Notes: generated by a model not told the origin, from the letters alone. A DNA stretch of 64,000 nt from an uncultured Prevotellaceae bacterium (GCA_900318645.1 ONLH01000032.1:1-64000), one strand, 5' to 3'. Shown: positions 34,460-43,383, counted from the stretch's first letter. Numbers and translations are program-made.

Positions 34460-35944
34460 TTATTCCTCCTTGGTGGGTGGGGTGTCCTTGGGACCCTCAT
34501 GTTTGCGAACGATGCTGGCCAAATCCACGCCGACAGCGCTCTTGACGGTATCGTTGACCTGAGCGAGCACGATGGGCAATGTGCCGGTGATCGTGCCGAT
34601 GCCTGCTCCGTTGTCACCGCCGGTGCTGTAGATGTTCACGCCCTGGATGGTGGCAACCTGTTCGGCGACGTTGCGGGTGATCTCAGGCAGTTTCTCGATG
34701 ACCATCTGGGCCACAGCGGCATCGTTGTACTTCTTGAAGGCCTCGGCTTTCTTTTCCATGGCCTGGGCCTCGGCTTCACCTTTCTTCTGCACGGCGTAGG
34801 CTTCGGCCTCACCCTTGGCCTTGATACCCTCGGCTTCCTGCATCATGGCGAACTTTTGGGCTTCGGCCTTGGCGCGGATGGCTTCGGCTTCCTGTTCGGC
34901 CTCATAGCGCTGAGCCTCGGCTTCACGTTTGCGTTTCTCTAGATCGGCCTCGGCGTTCTTTTGGATTTGGAACTTCTCGGCTTCGGCCTGGATCTGCTTC
35001 TGATAGCGGTCGGCATCGGCTTTCTTGTTCACCTCGGCAAGCAGGGTGTTCTCGCGGATGCGGATTTGCTCGTTGGTCAGATCCTGCTCCTTTTTGGTGC
35101 GGGCAATTTGGGCCTCTACCTCTTTCTCGTTGAGCACCTTCTGCTGCTCCTGTTCCTGGATGCGATAAGCGGCGTCGGCTTGTGCTTGACGGGTATCAGC
35201 TTCCTGCTTGAGGTCGGCACGGCGGATGGTGAGTTCGTTCTGGCGCTCGGCGATAGCCGTCTGTGACTCTACGGTGGCGTCGTTGGCGAGTTTCTCGTTT
35301 TCAGCCTTGGCCTGTGCAATGTCCTTCTCGGCCTGTGCCTTGGTGATGGCGGCGTTCTTGCGGATGGTCCAAGTGTTGTCGGCACCCAGGTTCTCAATCA
35401 GTCCAAGTTCATCGGTGATGTTCTGCACGTTGAAGGCGAGAATCGAGATGCCCAGCTTGGCCATATCGGGGGCCGCCTTATCCATTACCTGGTTGGAGAA
35501 ACCGTCGCGGTCTACGTTCAGCTCCTTCAGACCCTGACTGCCGATGAGCTCACGCAGGTTACCTTGCAGCGTGTCCTGCAGCTGGCTTGAAATCGTGGCC
35601 GGATCCATATTCAGGAAGTTGCGGGCAGCGAGGCGAACACCGTCAGGGGTAGGGGTGACGGCAACCTTGGCCACGGCATCAACATTGACGTTGATAAAGT
35701 CGTTGGTGGGTACGCTGCGCTCAGTGCGTATGTCAACGGTCAACTGACCGAGATAAACCTTATCCAGACGCTCAAAGATGGGGATTTTCACGCCACCGGC
35801 ACCGATGAGGATGCGCGGTTCGCGCTTGATGCCTGAAATCACGTATGCGGTGCTGGGCGGAGCTTTGACATAGCATGTGAACAGTACTACTAACAACAGC
35901 AGGATAATGACACCTGCAAGAATTCCTATTTCTAAAGTTCCCAT
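34460..35944 (-). CDS. Flotillin-like SPFH/band-7 membrane protein
   Basis: 494 residues. One N-terminal membrane segment (IGILAGVIILLLLVVLFTCYV, ~6-26), an SPFH domain (~30-190: STAYVISGIKREPRILIGAGG, QLTVDIRTERSVPTNDFINVNVDAVAKVAV), then a long coiled coil rich in E-A repeats (~200-420: EAEKFQIQKNAEADLEKRKREAEAQRYEAEQEAEA) and a C-terminal oligomerisation part. Bacterial flotillins organise membrane microdomains. Length and layout match FloT/YuaG-type proteins. Monocistronic. No TAnnTTTG element was found upstream; the 35945-36230 gap is otherwise empty of signals I can name. Confidence 0.92.
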   Translation of the reverse strand: MGTLEIGILAGVIILLLLVVLFTCYVKAPPSTAYVISGIKREPRILIGAGGVKIPIFERLDKVYLGQLTVDIRTERSVPTNDFINVNVDAVAKVAVTPTPDGVRLAARNFLNMDPATISSQLQDTLQGNLRELIGSQGLKELNVDRDGFSNQVMDKAAPDMAKLGISILAFNVQNITDELGLIENLGADNTWTIRKNAAITKAQAEKDIAQAKAENEKLANDATVESQTAIAERQNELTIRRADLKQEADTRQAQADAAYRIQEQEQQKVLNEKEVEAQIARTKKEQDLTNEQIRIRENTLLAEVNKKADADRYQKQIQAEAEKFQIQKNAEADLEKRKREAEAQRYEAEQEAEAIRAKAEAQKFAMMQEAEGIKAKGEAEAYAVQKKGEAEAQAMEKKAEAFKKYNDAAVAQMVIEKLPEITRNVAEQVATIQGVNIYSTGGDNGAGIGTITGTLPIVLAQVNDTVKSAVGVDLASIVRKHEGPKDTPPTKEE

Positions 35945-36232
35945 AATAAATATAATTTAAACCGTGTTAGAGATGCTCTTATTAAAATCGTATTAAGATA
36001 CTTTTTACCTATTAGACGTTTTCAGTACCGATTTTACTACGCCATTTTTTGTTAAAATGTGCAAAAATCGTGCCAACTAGAGCTCTTGATATCAATAGTG
36101 ATGATGCCTATCATTGATGGTGCTTATTAGTGGATTGATTGTTCGATGGTTTCTGTCCGTTTCACTGTAGGATTGACGAGTTGATTATGGTTACTTGATT
36201 GATGAGGTGGCTTTTCAACAAGATTAAAGCAA

Positions 36233-36278
36233 AAAAGTTATCGCCGACTTTCCTTACGGATGGTCGGCGATAACTTTT
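36233..36278 (-). terminator. Terminator of the secreted-protein gene at 36313
   Basis: 16-bp perfect inverted repeat: AAAAGTTATCGCCGAC (36233-36248) with GTCGGCGATAACTTTT (36263-36278). Confidence 0.85.
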
Positions 36279-36312
36279 GTTTTGCGGTAATTGAGCCGTC
36301 TCTATTGTGGCT

Positions 36313-37203
36313 TTACTTCATTACCTTCGCGGTGCTGGTGGTGCCGTCGGTGTAGGTAGTCACAACGATGGTCAGGCCGCTAGCCTCGGTCATTTCCTGA
36401 CCAGCCAAGTTGAAGTAGCGTACACCTGCTACCTGCTTGTCAGCAGCCATTTCGTTGATGCCCGTTGCACCAGGAGTCTTGAACTCTACAGCGGCCAGCG
36501 GACCCCATTCGCCATTGGCGTTCTTGGCGATTGAGAATGCGATGTACCAGGTATTGGGCTCAGCGTTCCATTGTGCCTCGTCGATGCCGAACTGGTCCCA
36601 ATAGGGATCGAAGGGATTATCCTGCTTGAGGTAGTTGAGCAGGTTCTCCATGCCCCAATCCTCCGACTCGTAGGCCGATTTTAGGATGATGATGTCATGG
36701 TGAACGGCGACTTCCTCGTTGGGGATATAGGTAACCCACTGATAGTAGCCATTCTCATCATCGCCGCCAAATTCGCCGATTTCGATGGTCATCACAGCCT
36801 CACCAGCGCCACCGATGTTGGCTGTAGTTACCGGGATAATGATCATATCGGCATCTACGCCGTCGGCATCCCAGCATTGTACATAAATTTCATAGTCCTT
36901 GCCAGGTGATTGGTTGGTCCAAGTGTACTGGTAGGTCTCAGTCTTGGTGATACCCCAAGCCTTGATCATGTCACCCATGGTCTGGAAACCCATCCAGGGG
37001 CCAAACATGGCAAACTGCTGCTCAGCCGTTCCTGCTTCAAACAGGCAGAAGGCATAGCCCGCAGCATCAGCATCGGGCGTGAACGTGATGGTAATGAAAT
37101 CGGTTCCCACCTCATCGACGGTATAATCCACCGAAGCGGCATTGGCACTGATGAACAAGCTTGCCATCAGGGCCACTAGAGTAAAAAGTAAATGTTTCAT
37201 CAT
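36313..37203 (-). CDS. Secreted protein with type IX-like C-terminal sorting tail
   Basis: 296 residues; signal peptide (LLFTLVALMASLFISANA), start ATG 37203 or 37200. Fibronectin type III-like N-terminal part (VDYTVDEVGTDFITITFTPD, DYEIYVQCWDADG) and an acidic W/Y-rich middle (YESEDWGMENLLNYLKQ, FDPYWDQFGIDEAQW). The last 39 residues match those of the 27797 protein at 34 positions and are preceded by the related hinge TGINEMAADKQ. The two genes thus share a sorting module on unrelated bodies. Function of the body is unknown. Confidence 0.8.
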   Translation of the reverse strand: MMKHLLFTLVALMASLFISANAASVDYTVDEVGTDFITITFTPDADAAGYAFCLFEAGTAEQQFAMFGPWMGFQTMGDMIKAWGITKTETYQYTWTNQSPGKDYEIYVQCWDADGVDADMIIIPVTTANIGGAGEAVMTIEIGEFGGDDENGYYQWVTYIPNEEVAVHHDIIILKSAYESEDWGMENLLNYLKQDNPFDPYWDQFGIDEAQWNAEPNTWYIAFSIAKNANGEWGPLAAVEFKTPGATGINEMAADKQVAGVRYFNLAGQEMTEASGLTIVVTTYTDGTTSTAKVMK

Positions 37204-37309
37204 AATTGGTTAGTTGATTAAATGTTAAACAAAAAAGACATATTCTTTTGAAAATCAGTAACTATATGCATTATTGGTGGTCACTTTTTCTGGACTTTTT
37301 ATTCCATTG

Positions 37310-37339
37310 CAAAGTTACGCTACTGATAGATAAAAACAA
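37310..37339 (-). promoter_or_regulatory. Promoter of the gene at 36313
   Basis: Minus strand: TTG (37339-37337), 19-base spacer, TAACTTTG (37317-37310). The leader is about 100 bases, A/T rich. Confidence 0.65.
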
Positions 37340-37536
37340 TGGATTATGATTAATTATTTTTGGTTGTTTTGTCAAAACTATTGTTTTTGGCAGATGCGGT
37401 ATCTTCATGGCACGAGATATATGTCGGGTACTTGAATCATCAAGGCAAAGTGCTGTGATTTGCGGGGTTATCTATATAATAGATAAAATGTTGATAAAAA
37501 ATGCCTTGAAATGACCGTAAATTGGTGAAAATTTTC

Positions 37537-37544
37537 TATATTTG
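37537..37544 (+). promoter_or_regulatory. Promoter (-7) of the lysine fermentation cluster
   Basis: TATATTTG, 47 bases before atoD. It is the only TAnnTTTG element I find in the inter-gene gaps between 37.5 and 52.9 kb, which favours one long transcript. Confidence 0.6.
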
Positions 37545-37590
37545 CAGCCAATTATGACATAAACCAAATTATTCCAAAAACATAAGCATT

Positions 37591-38241
37591 ATGAACAAAC
37601 AGATCACATTGGAACAGGCCGTCGAGAAAGTACAGGACGGTATGACAATCATGTTTGGCGGTTTCTTGGGTAATGGCAGTGCCACCCAGATTATTGACGC
37701 CATTGTAGAGAAAGGTGTTAAAGACCTCACTATCATTGCTAACGACACCGCCTATGACGAGGTGGCTCATGGCAAGCTGGTCAGCAACCATCAGGTAAAG
37801 AAGGCCATCGTATCCCACACAGGTACTAACAAGCAGACCGCTCTGCAGAAGAATGAGGGTACCCTCATCGTCGAGTACGTTCCTCAGGGAACTCTGGCTG
37901 AGCGCATCCGTGCGGCAGGTGCTGGCTTGGGTGGCGTGTTGACTCCCACTGGTCTGGGTACCATTATGGCCGACGGCAAGGACATTGTCACGGTTGACGG
38001 AAAGGACTACTTGCTGGAGAAGCCCCTGCGTGCCGACATCGCCTTCTTGCGTGCCAACATCGTTGACGAGTTTGGTAACATGGTCTTCCTTGGCACCACC
38101 AACAACTTTAACCCGCTGATGGCCACCGCAGCCGACTATGTAGTCGTTGAGGCCGAGAAGCTCGTTCCCGTGGGCGAGATTGCTCCCGAGCACGTTCATG
38201 CTTCAGGTATCTATGTTGACGGCATCTATGTAGAAAAATAA
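37591..38241 (+). CDS. atoD: Butyrate/acetoacetate CoA-transferase, subunit A
   Basis: Alpha subunit of the enzyme that moves CoA from butyryl-CoA to acetoacetate, releasing butyrate. 216 residues, typical. Marks: GMTIMFGGFLGNGSATQII (~17-35; family GGF/G-x-P area), KAIVSHTGTNKQ, EYVPQGTLAERIRAAGAGLGG and PTGLGTIMADGK. It is the first gene of the cluster, while its partner atoA lies at 47302, nine genes later. Usually the two are adjacent and overlap. Both belong to the same lysine pathway, so they are presumed partners. Confidence 0.9.
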   Translation: MNKQITLEQAVEKVQDGMTIMFGGFLGNGSATQIIDAIVEKGVKDLTIIANDTAYDEVAHGKLVSNHQVKKAIVSHTGTNKQTALQKNEGTLIVEYVPQGTLAERIRAAGAGLGGVLTPTGLGTIMADGKDIVTVDGKDYLLEKPLRADIAFLRANIVDEFGNMVFLGTTNNFNPLMATAADYVVVEAEKLVPVGEIAPEHVHASGIYVDGIYVEK

Positions 38242-38254
38242 GGTTTAGTCCTTT

Positions 38255-38290
38255 CTAGAATATCTAGAGAATCTAGAAAATCTAGAAAAA
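38255..38290. repeat. Four 9-bp tandem units (CTAGAAAAT type)
   Basis: CTAGAATAT, CTAGAGAAT, CTAGAAAAT, CTAGAAAAA in a row, filling most of the atoD-kal gap. Confidence 0.85.
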
Positions 38291-38305
38291 AACTAAGTAA
38301 AAGAA

Positions 38306-38692
38306 ATGGAATACAAGACAATGATCAGACTGCGCATGAGCGCAAAGGACGCACACTACGGTGGCAACCTGGTTGATGGAGCACACATGGTTCACCTCTT
38401 CGGTGACGTAGCTACTGAATTATTGATTATGCGTGACGGTGACGAAGGTCTCTTCTGCGCCTACGACAACATTGAGTTCCTGGCACCTGTCTATGCCGGT
38501 GACTTCATCGAGGCTGAGGGTTGGATTGACCGTGAGGGCAACACTTCACGTCACATGATGTTCGAGGCTCGCAAGGTGGCTCAGGCCCGTCCTGACATCA
38601 GTGCATCGGCTGCCGACATCCTTGACGAGCCCGTCGTGGTTTGCCGCGCTTCAGGTACCTGTGTAACTCCCAAGGACTGCCAACGCAAATAA
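38306..38692 (+). CDS. kal: 3-Aminobutyryl-CoA ammonia-lyase
   Basis: Removes ammonia from L-3-aminobutyryl-CoA to give crotonyl-CoA in lysine fermentation. 128 residues, a hotdog-fold protein of the small Kal family. Visible: [34 protein letters not shown] (~6-39) and [17 protein letters not shown] (~58-74), where the hotdog helix and central strand are expected. The neighbours kce and kdd settle the call over a generic thioesterase. Flanked by a 9-bp array on one side and a REP-like element on the other. Confidence 0.92.
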   Translation: MEYKTMIRLRMSAKDAHYGGNLVDGAHMVHLFGDVATELLIMRDGDEGLFCAYDNIEFLAPVYAGDFIEAEGWIDREGNTSRHMMFEARKVAQARPDISASAADILDEPVVVCRASGTCVTPKDCQRK

Positions 38693-38696
38693 AACA

Positions 38697-38798
38697 GTTT
38701 TCAGTTTTGCAGTCGTCAGTTTTCAGCAGCATCCGCAATCTACTGGCAACTGGCAACTAAAAACTGACAACTAAAAACTAAAAACTGACAACTGAAAA
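38697..38798. repeat. REP-like CTGAMAA hairpin element
   Basis: Left arm of units such as GTTTTCAG/TTGTCAG, core CAGCATCCGCAA, right arm of 7-base units CTGACAA/CTAAAAA. Fills the whole kal-kce gap. Confidence 0.75.
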
Positions 38799-39632
38799 AT
38801 GGACAAACTGATTATCACTGCCGCCATCTGTGGCGCCGAGGTCACCAAGGAACAGAATCCTAACGTGCCCTATACCGTAGAAGAAATCGTTCGCGAGGCC
38901 AAGTCGGCTGTTGACGCCGGTGCTGCTATCGTCCACCTCCATGTGCGCTGGGACGATGGTACGCCCACCCAGGACCGTGCCCGCTTCCAGGAGTGTGAAG
39001 AGGCCATCCTCAAGGTGTGCCCCAATGTCATCCTCATTCCGTCAACTGGCGGTGCCGTGGGCATGACCCCCGATGAACGCCTGCAATCGACCGACACGAC
39101 TCCGCTGCCCGAGATGGCAACGCTCGACTGCGGTACCTGCAACTTTGGCGACGAGATTTTTGACAACACGATGCCCACCATGCGCGCCTTCGGTAAGCGT
39201 ATGATTGAGCGCGGTATCAAGCCCGAATATGAGTGCTTCGAGATGGGTCACCTCGACACCATCCTGACCATGGCCCGCAAGGGTGAAGTTCCCGGCAACC
39301 CCATGCAGTTCAACTTCGTGCTGGGCGTTCCCGGTTGCACTCCCGCCACAGTCGCCAACCTGTGCTGGCTCGTGAACGGCATCCCCGCCGGTTCCACTTG
39401 GACCGTGACCGGTGTTGGCCGCCACGCCTTCCCGATGGCTGCTGCCGCTATCGCCATGGGTGGTAACGTTCGCGTGGGCTTTGAGGACAACCTCTACCTC
39501 TCTAAGGGCGTGCTTGCCAAGAGCAACGGCGAACTCGTGGAGAAGGTTGTGCGTCTCGCCAAGGAACTGGGCCGTCCCATCGCCACGAGCGACGAGGCCC
39601 GCGAAATCCTGGGCTTGCCCAAGCGCAACTAA
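38799..39632 (+). CDS. kce: 3-Keto-5-aminohexanoate cleavage enzyme
   Basis: Condenses 3-keto-5-aminohexanoate with acetyl-CoA and splits it into 3-aminobutyryl-CoA and acetoacetate; zinc-dependent BKACE (DUF849) family, TIM barrel. 277 residues, typical. Marks: ITAAICGAEVTKEQNP (~5-20), the zinc ligands in AAIVHLHVRWDDG (His-x-His, ~43-55), IPSTGG, EMGHLDT, FNFVLGVPGC and GVGRHAFP. Reaction known from Fusobacterium and Cloacimonas enzymes. Placed between kal and kdd, as in known clusters. Confidence 0.95.
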   Translation: MDKLIITAAICGAEVTKEQNPNVPYTVEEIVREAKSAVDAGAAIVHLHVRWDDGTPTQDRARFQECEEAILKVCPNVILIPSTGGAVGMTPDERLQSTDTTPLPEMATLDCGTCNFGDEIFDNTMPTMRAFGKRMIERGIKPEYECFEMGHLDTILTMARKGEVPGNPMQFNFVLGVPGCTPATVANLCWLVNGIPAGSTWTVTGVGRHAFPMAAAAIAMGGNVRVGFEDNLYLSKGVLAKSNGELVEKVVRLAKELGRPIATSDEAREILGLPKRN

Positions 39633-39638
39633 TCCCCC

Positions 39639-39692
39639 CTAAGGACCTTAAAGACCCTAAGGACTTTAACGACCTTAAGGACCCTAAAACCC
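39639..39692. repeat. Six 9-bp tandem units (TTAAGGACC type)
   Basis: CTAAGGACC, TTAAAGACC, CTAAGGACT, TTAACGACC, TTAAGGACC, CTAAAACCC. Same unit family as 12580-12633, 27 kb away in an unrelated operon. Confidence 0.85.
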
Positions 39693-39741
39693 AAAAAACA
39701 AATAATTAACAATAATCGTTTAACACTTAAAACAAACAACA

Positions 39742-40815
39742 ATGCAGAAACACGGAAACAGATTCGGTACGCACCGAGTAATCGAGCCCAAGGGCATTCT
39801 TCCTCAGCCCGCTAACAAGCTGGACAACAACATGGACGAGATCTACGACAACGAGATCCTCATCGATGTACAGACCCTGAATATTGACTCAGCTTCTTTC
39901 ACCGACATCCACAACTATGCTAAGCAGCAGGCCAAGGATCCCAACAACGAGGCCGAGGTGATGGAGGAAATCAAGAAGGAAATGCTCCTCAACGTCGAGT
40001 TGCAGGGTAAGCACCGCAACCGTCGCACCGGTTCGGGTGGTATGCTCCTGGGTAAGGTAGAGAAGATCGGCGACGCCCTCAAGGGCAAGATTGACTTGAA
40101 GGAAGGCGACCGCATCGCTACCCTCGTGTCGTTGTCACTGACTCCGCTGCGCATCGATGAAATCCTTGAGATCCGTGCCGATGTTGACCAGGTGGACATC
40201 AAGGGTAAGGCTATCCTGTTCGAGAGCGGTATCTATGCCAAGATTCCCGATGATATGCCCGAGAAGCTCGCGCTGAGTGCACTCGACGTAGCTGGTGCTC
40301 CCGCCCAGACCGCCAAGTTGTGCCAGTATGGCCAGAACGTTGTTATCCTGGGTGCCGGTGGCAAGAGCGGTATGCTCTGCTGCTACGAGGCTAAGAAGCG
40401 CGTAGGCGTTACCGGTAAGGTTATCGGCCTTGCTAACAGCCCCAAATCAACCCAGCGTATCAAGGACCTCGGCTTCTGTGACGTGGTCGAGAGCGTAGCC
40501 GGCATGACTCCCGTTGAGGTTTACGAGCTGGTTTACAAGCTGACCGACGGCAAGATGGCCGACACCACCATCAACTGTGTGAATGTGCCTGATTGCGAGA
40601 TGACCGCAGTATTGTGCACCAAGGATGACGGCGTGGTTTACTTCTTCTCAATGGCTACCAGCTTCACCAAGGCTGCCCTGGGTGCTGAAGGTATCGGTGC
40701 CGACGTGAACATGATTATCGGTAACGGCTACACCAAGGGCCATGCCGACTTTACCTTGCAGGAGCTGCGCGAGTGCCCCGAGCTGCGCAAGATCTTTGAG
40801 GAACTCTACGCTTAA
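39742..40815 (+). CDS. kdd: L-erythro-3,5-diaminohexanoate dehydrogenase
   Basis: Oxidises 3,5-diaminohexanoate with NAD(P)+ to 3-keto-5-aminohexanoate and ammonia. 357 residues; zinc-less MDR-like fold with the Rossmann motif VVILGAGGKSGMLCCYEA (~194-211). The N-terminal part (HRVIEPKGILPQPANKLDN) is characteristic of Kdd. Known from Kreimeyer et al.'s work on the Fusobacterium pathway (from memory). Between kce and kamA in pathway order. Confidence 0.95.
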   Translation: MQKHGNRFGTHRVIEPKGILPQPANKLDNNMDEIYDNEILIDVQTLNIDSASFTDIHNYAKQQAKDPNNEAEVMEEIKKEMLLNVELQGKHRNRRTGSGGMLLGKVEKIGDALKGKIDLKEGDRIATLVSLSLTPLRIDEILEIRADVDQVDIKGKAILFESGIYAKIPDDMPEKLALSALDVAGAPAQTAKLCQYGQNVVILGAGGKSGMLCCYEAKKRVGVTGKVIGLANSPKSTQRIKDLGFCDVVESVAGMTPVEVYELVYKLTDGKMADTTINCVNVPDCEMTAVLCTKDDGVVYFFSMATSFTKAALGAEGIGADVNMIIGNGYTKGHADFTLQELRECPELRKIFEELYA

Positions 40816-40828
40816 TCAAGAAACTGAT

Positions 40829-40860
40829 GCCGTGGGGCGCGCATGACGTGCCTCCACGGC
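40829..40860 (+). promoter_or_regulatory. Inter-cistronic hairpin kdd/kamA
   Basis: Stem GCCGTGG (40829-40835) with CCACGGC (40854-40860), no T-run after it. It may mark RNA processing or partial termination between genes. Confidence 0.55.
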
Positions 40861-40879
40861 TTAACCATCCATTTTTATT

Positions 40880-42163
40880 ATGGTAGAATCAAGAAGAAAA
40901 CAATTATTTCCTAACGTTACCGACGAACAGTGGAATGACTGGAAATGGCAGGTGAAGAACCGCATCGAGACCCTTGAGGAGCTCAAGAAGTACGTGAACC
41001 TGAGCGCTGAGGAGGAAGAGGGCGTTAAGCAGACCCTCAAGACCCTGCGCATGGCCATCACGCCCTATTACCTGAGCCTCATCAATCCTGATGATCCCCA
41101 CGATCCCATCCGTCGCCAGTGCATTCCCACGGGTGCCGAGACCCATCAGGCTGCAGCCGACTTGCTCGACCCCCTGCATGAGGATGAGGATTCACCCACG
41201 CCCGGTCTGACGCACCGTTATCCCGATCGCGTGCTGCTGCTCATCACCGACATGTGCTCGATGTACTGCCGTCACTGCACACGTCGCCGTTTTGCTGGCC
41301 AGACCGACAACGAGTGCGGTCTCGATCGCATCGAGAAGGCGCTGGAGTATATCCGCAACACGCCGACCGTGCGCGACGTCCTGCTTTCGGGTGGCGACGC
41401 CCTCATGGTGAGCGACAAGCGCTTGGAATACATCATCTCGGAACTTCGTAAGATTCCTCATGTGGAAATCGTACGCCTGGGTACCCGCACTCCCGTGGTT
41501 TGCCCGCAGCGCATCACTCCCGAGTTGTGCGACATGTTGAAGAAGTATCATCCCATCTGGATCAATACCCACTTCAACCATCCCAACGAGGTGACGCCCG
41601 AGTCAAGCCGTGCCTGCGAAATGCTCGCCGACGCCGGTATTCCCTTGGGTAACCAGAGTGTGCTGCTGCGCGGCGTGAACGACTGCGTCCACGTGATGAA
41701 GAAGCTCGTGCATGAGATTGTGAAGATTCGTGTGCGTCCTTACTACATCTACCAGTGCGACCTGTCGATGGGTCTGGAGCACTTCCGCACCCCCGTCAGC
41801 AAGGGTATCGAGATCATCGAGGGCCTGCGCGGTCACACCAGCGGCTACTGCGTGCCCACCTTCGTGGTGGATGCTCCCGGTGGCGGTGGCAAGACGCCCG
41901 TCATGCCCCAGTACATCATCTCACAGGCTCCCGGCAGAGTGGTATTACGCAACTTCGAGGGTGTTATCACCACCTATACCGAGCCCACCGACTACCACAG
42001 CGAGTGCAACTGCCCCGAGTGCCAGGCTGCACGTGCCAAGGAGCAGGTGGCTGCCGACAAGGCTGTCGATGGCGTGATCTCGCTGCTTGAGGGTGAGCGC
42101 ATGAACATCGAGCCCAAGGCGCTGAAGCGTCATGAGCGCAACGAGGTACGTAACAAGAAGTAA
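40880..42163 (+). CDS. kamA: L-lysine 2,3-aminomutase
   Basis: Radical SAM, PLP enzyme that converts L-lysine to L-beta-lysine, first step of the pathway. 427 residues. The [4Fe-4S] motif is CSMYCRHC with Cys126, 130 and 133; GGDALMVSD (~161-169) binds SAM; DAPGGGGKTP contains the PLP lysine; four more C-terminal Cys in SECNCPECQAA (~375-385) resemble the zinc site of clostridial KamA. Length and motifs match the fermentative enzyme, not the shorter EpmB that modifies EF-P. Confidence 0.97.
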   Translation: MVESRRKQLFPNVTDEQWNDWKWQVKNRIETLEELKKYVNLSAEEEEGVKQTLKTLRMAITPYYLSLINPDDPHDPIRRQCIPTGAETHQAAADLLDPLHEDEDSPTPGLTHRYPDRVLLLITDMCSMYCRHCTRRRFAGQTDNECGLDRIEKALEYIRNTPTVRDVLLSGGDALMVSDKRLEYIISELRKIPHVEIVRLGTRTPVVCPQRITPELCDMLKKYHPIWINTHFNHPNEVTPESSRACEMLADAGIPLGNQSVLLRGVNDCVHVMKKLVHEIVKIRVRPYYIYQCDLSMGLEHFRTPVSKGIEIIEGLRGHTSGYCVPTFVVDAPGGGGKTPVMPQYIISQAPGRVVLRNFEGVITTYTEPTDYHSECNCPECQAARAKEQVAADKAVDGVISLLEGERMNIEPKALKRHERNEVRNKK

Positions 42164-42180
42164 TTGACAATGCATCCGTT

Positions 42181-42341
42181 GGTCTGGAGGTGTGTCATAA
42201 TTACTAAAGGTTCACTTCTGGATTTTAATCGGCCTATCGGCCGAGAAATTAAACAAAATTTTAAAATAATAATTGTTTAATTTCTCCTTGCTTAGCACGG
42301 ACATTAGTGAAGACCTGAATTATGACACATCTTCAGACACC
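42181..42341. repeat. ~160-bp imperfect inverted-repeat element between kamA and kamB
   Basis: Outer arms: TGTGTCATAATT (42191-42202) pairs exactly with AATTATGACACA (42318-42329), extended outward by GGTCTGGAGG against TCTTCAGACACC. Inner arms: GAGAAATTAAACAA (42243-42256) pairs exactly with TTGTTTAATTTCTC (42273-42286). A small dyad TCGGCC/GGCCGA is at 42228-42244. MITE-like or a structured RNA; no ORF inside that I can support. Confidence 0.75.
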
Positions 42342-42367
42342 AGCGGAAATCATTACGTTTACTGGGA

Positions 42368-43381
42368 GTGCCCTTCATCAATGACATATTGCAGTACGAT
42401 AGCTTGTCTATCGTGGGCTTGGAAAAGAACACAGGCAAGACCGAATGCTTGAAGTATGTGCTTGACCGACTGCCCGTTCAGACCAAGCGCATCGCCGTGA
42501 CTTCAATCGGCATTGATGGAGAGACAGTGGACCAGGTGACCCGCACCCAGAAGCCCGAAATTGTCCTCCGCGAGGGGATGTATTTCGGCACCAGCGAGGC
42601 CCATTACCACCAGCGTCGGTTGGTCTCGGAACTCATCGACGTGAGCAACGAGAGCACTTCATTGGGTAGGGTAGTGACCGCCAAGGCTGTGACGGGAGGC
42701 AAAATCCTCCTTTCGGGACCTTCATCGGCCAGCAGCCTCAAGCGTTGGATGGGTGACATGAAGCAACGCTTCGGTATCGACCTGGTTATCATCGACGGTG
42801 CCTTGTCACGCATGAGTTCAGCATCACCGGCCGTGAGCCAATCGATGATTTTGGCGACAGGAGCGGCCTATTCGGCCAACCTTAGCACCCTGGTGAGCAA
42901 GACCGCCTTCATGGTTGACCTCGTCAATCTGGACCTGACCAGTGAACGCAATATCAACACGCTCATGCCCTTGGAAAAGGGCTTGTGGTTTATCGACAAG
43001 GATGGCGAGTTACACTCCCTGGACACGATGACCTCCCTTTCCAAGGATATCCACTTCGAGGGGATGGACGGTTGCCAGACCCTGTTCGTGGCAGGAGCGC
43101 TGGTTGACGGTTTCCTCGAGAAGGTAAGGAAGAACAAAGACCTCAAACAGGCCGAACTGGTGGTGAGGGATTTCACCAAGATATTCGTTACGCCACAACA
43201 GTTCAGGCTGTTCCTCAAAGCTGGCGGGCGTATCCGGGTCCTGCAGAAGAGCAAACTCATCGCCGTCTCCGTCAACCCCACGTCGCCCAGTGGCTATGTC
43301 CTAGACTCGGACACCCTGTGCGACAAACTCTCGGAAGCCATCGGGCTTCCCGTTTATGACCTGATAAAGAACAAACTATAA
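42368..43381 (+). CDS. kamB: KamB: P-loop protein of the lysine aminomutase cluster
   Basis: 337 residues. A Walker A motif near the N-terminus (GLEKNTGKT, 17-25), LVIIDGALSRMSS as a possible Walker B (~139), and no membrane segment. Homologues sit between kamA and kamD in other lysine fermenters; as far as I recall their function is not proven, and activation or repair of the B12-dependent 5,6-aminomutase has been a natural guess. The start is GTG 42368: no in-frame ATG lies nearby, and the inverted-repeat element ends 26 bases upstream, so the element may have altered the original start region. Confidence 0.8.
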   Translation: MPFINDILQYDSLSIVGLEKNTGKTECLKYVLDRLPVQTKRIAVTSIGIDGETVDQVTRTQKPEIVLREGMYFGTSEAHYHQRRLVSELIDVSNESTSLGRVVTAKAVTGGKILLSGPSSASSLKRWMGDMKQRFGIDLVIIDGALSRMSSASPAVSQSMILATGAAYSANLSTLVSKTAFMVDLVNLDLTSERNINTLMPLEKGLWFIDKDGELHSLDTMTSLSKDIHFEGMDGCQTLFVAGALVDGFLEKVRKNKDLKQAELVVRDFTKIFVTPQQFRLFLKAGGRIRVLQKSKLIAVSVNPTSPSGYVLDSDTLCDKLSEAIGLPVYDLIKNKL

Positions 43382-43383
43382 CC

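Noticed and set aside
37204..37590. Cobalamin riboswitch ahead of the B12-dependent lysine cluster
   Set aside because: No B12-box-like element or suitable folding was seen in the leader or other gaps of the cluster.
38697..38798. CRISPR or tandem-repeat array between kal and kce
   Set aside because: Units are 7 bases, degenerate and arranged as inverted arms; no spacers exist.
42322..42384. 20-codon ORF in the right arm of the inverted repeat as a kamB leader peptide
   Set aside because: It is short, lies in an arm of the repeat and has no ribosome binding site or attenuator behind it; chance is enough.
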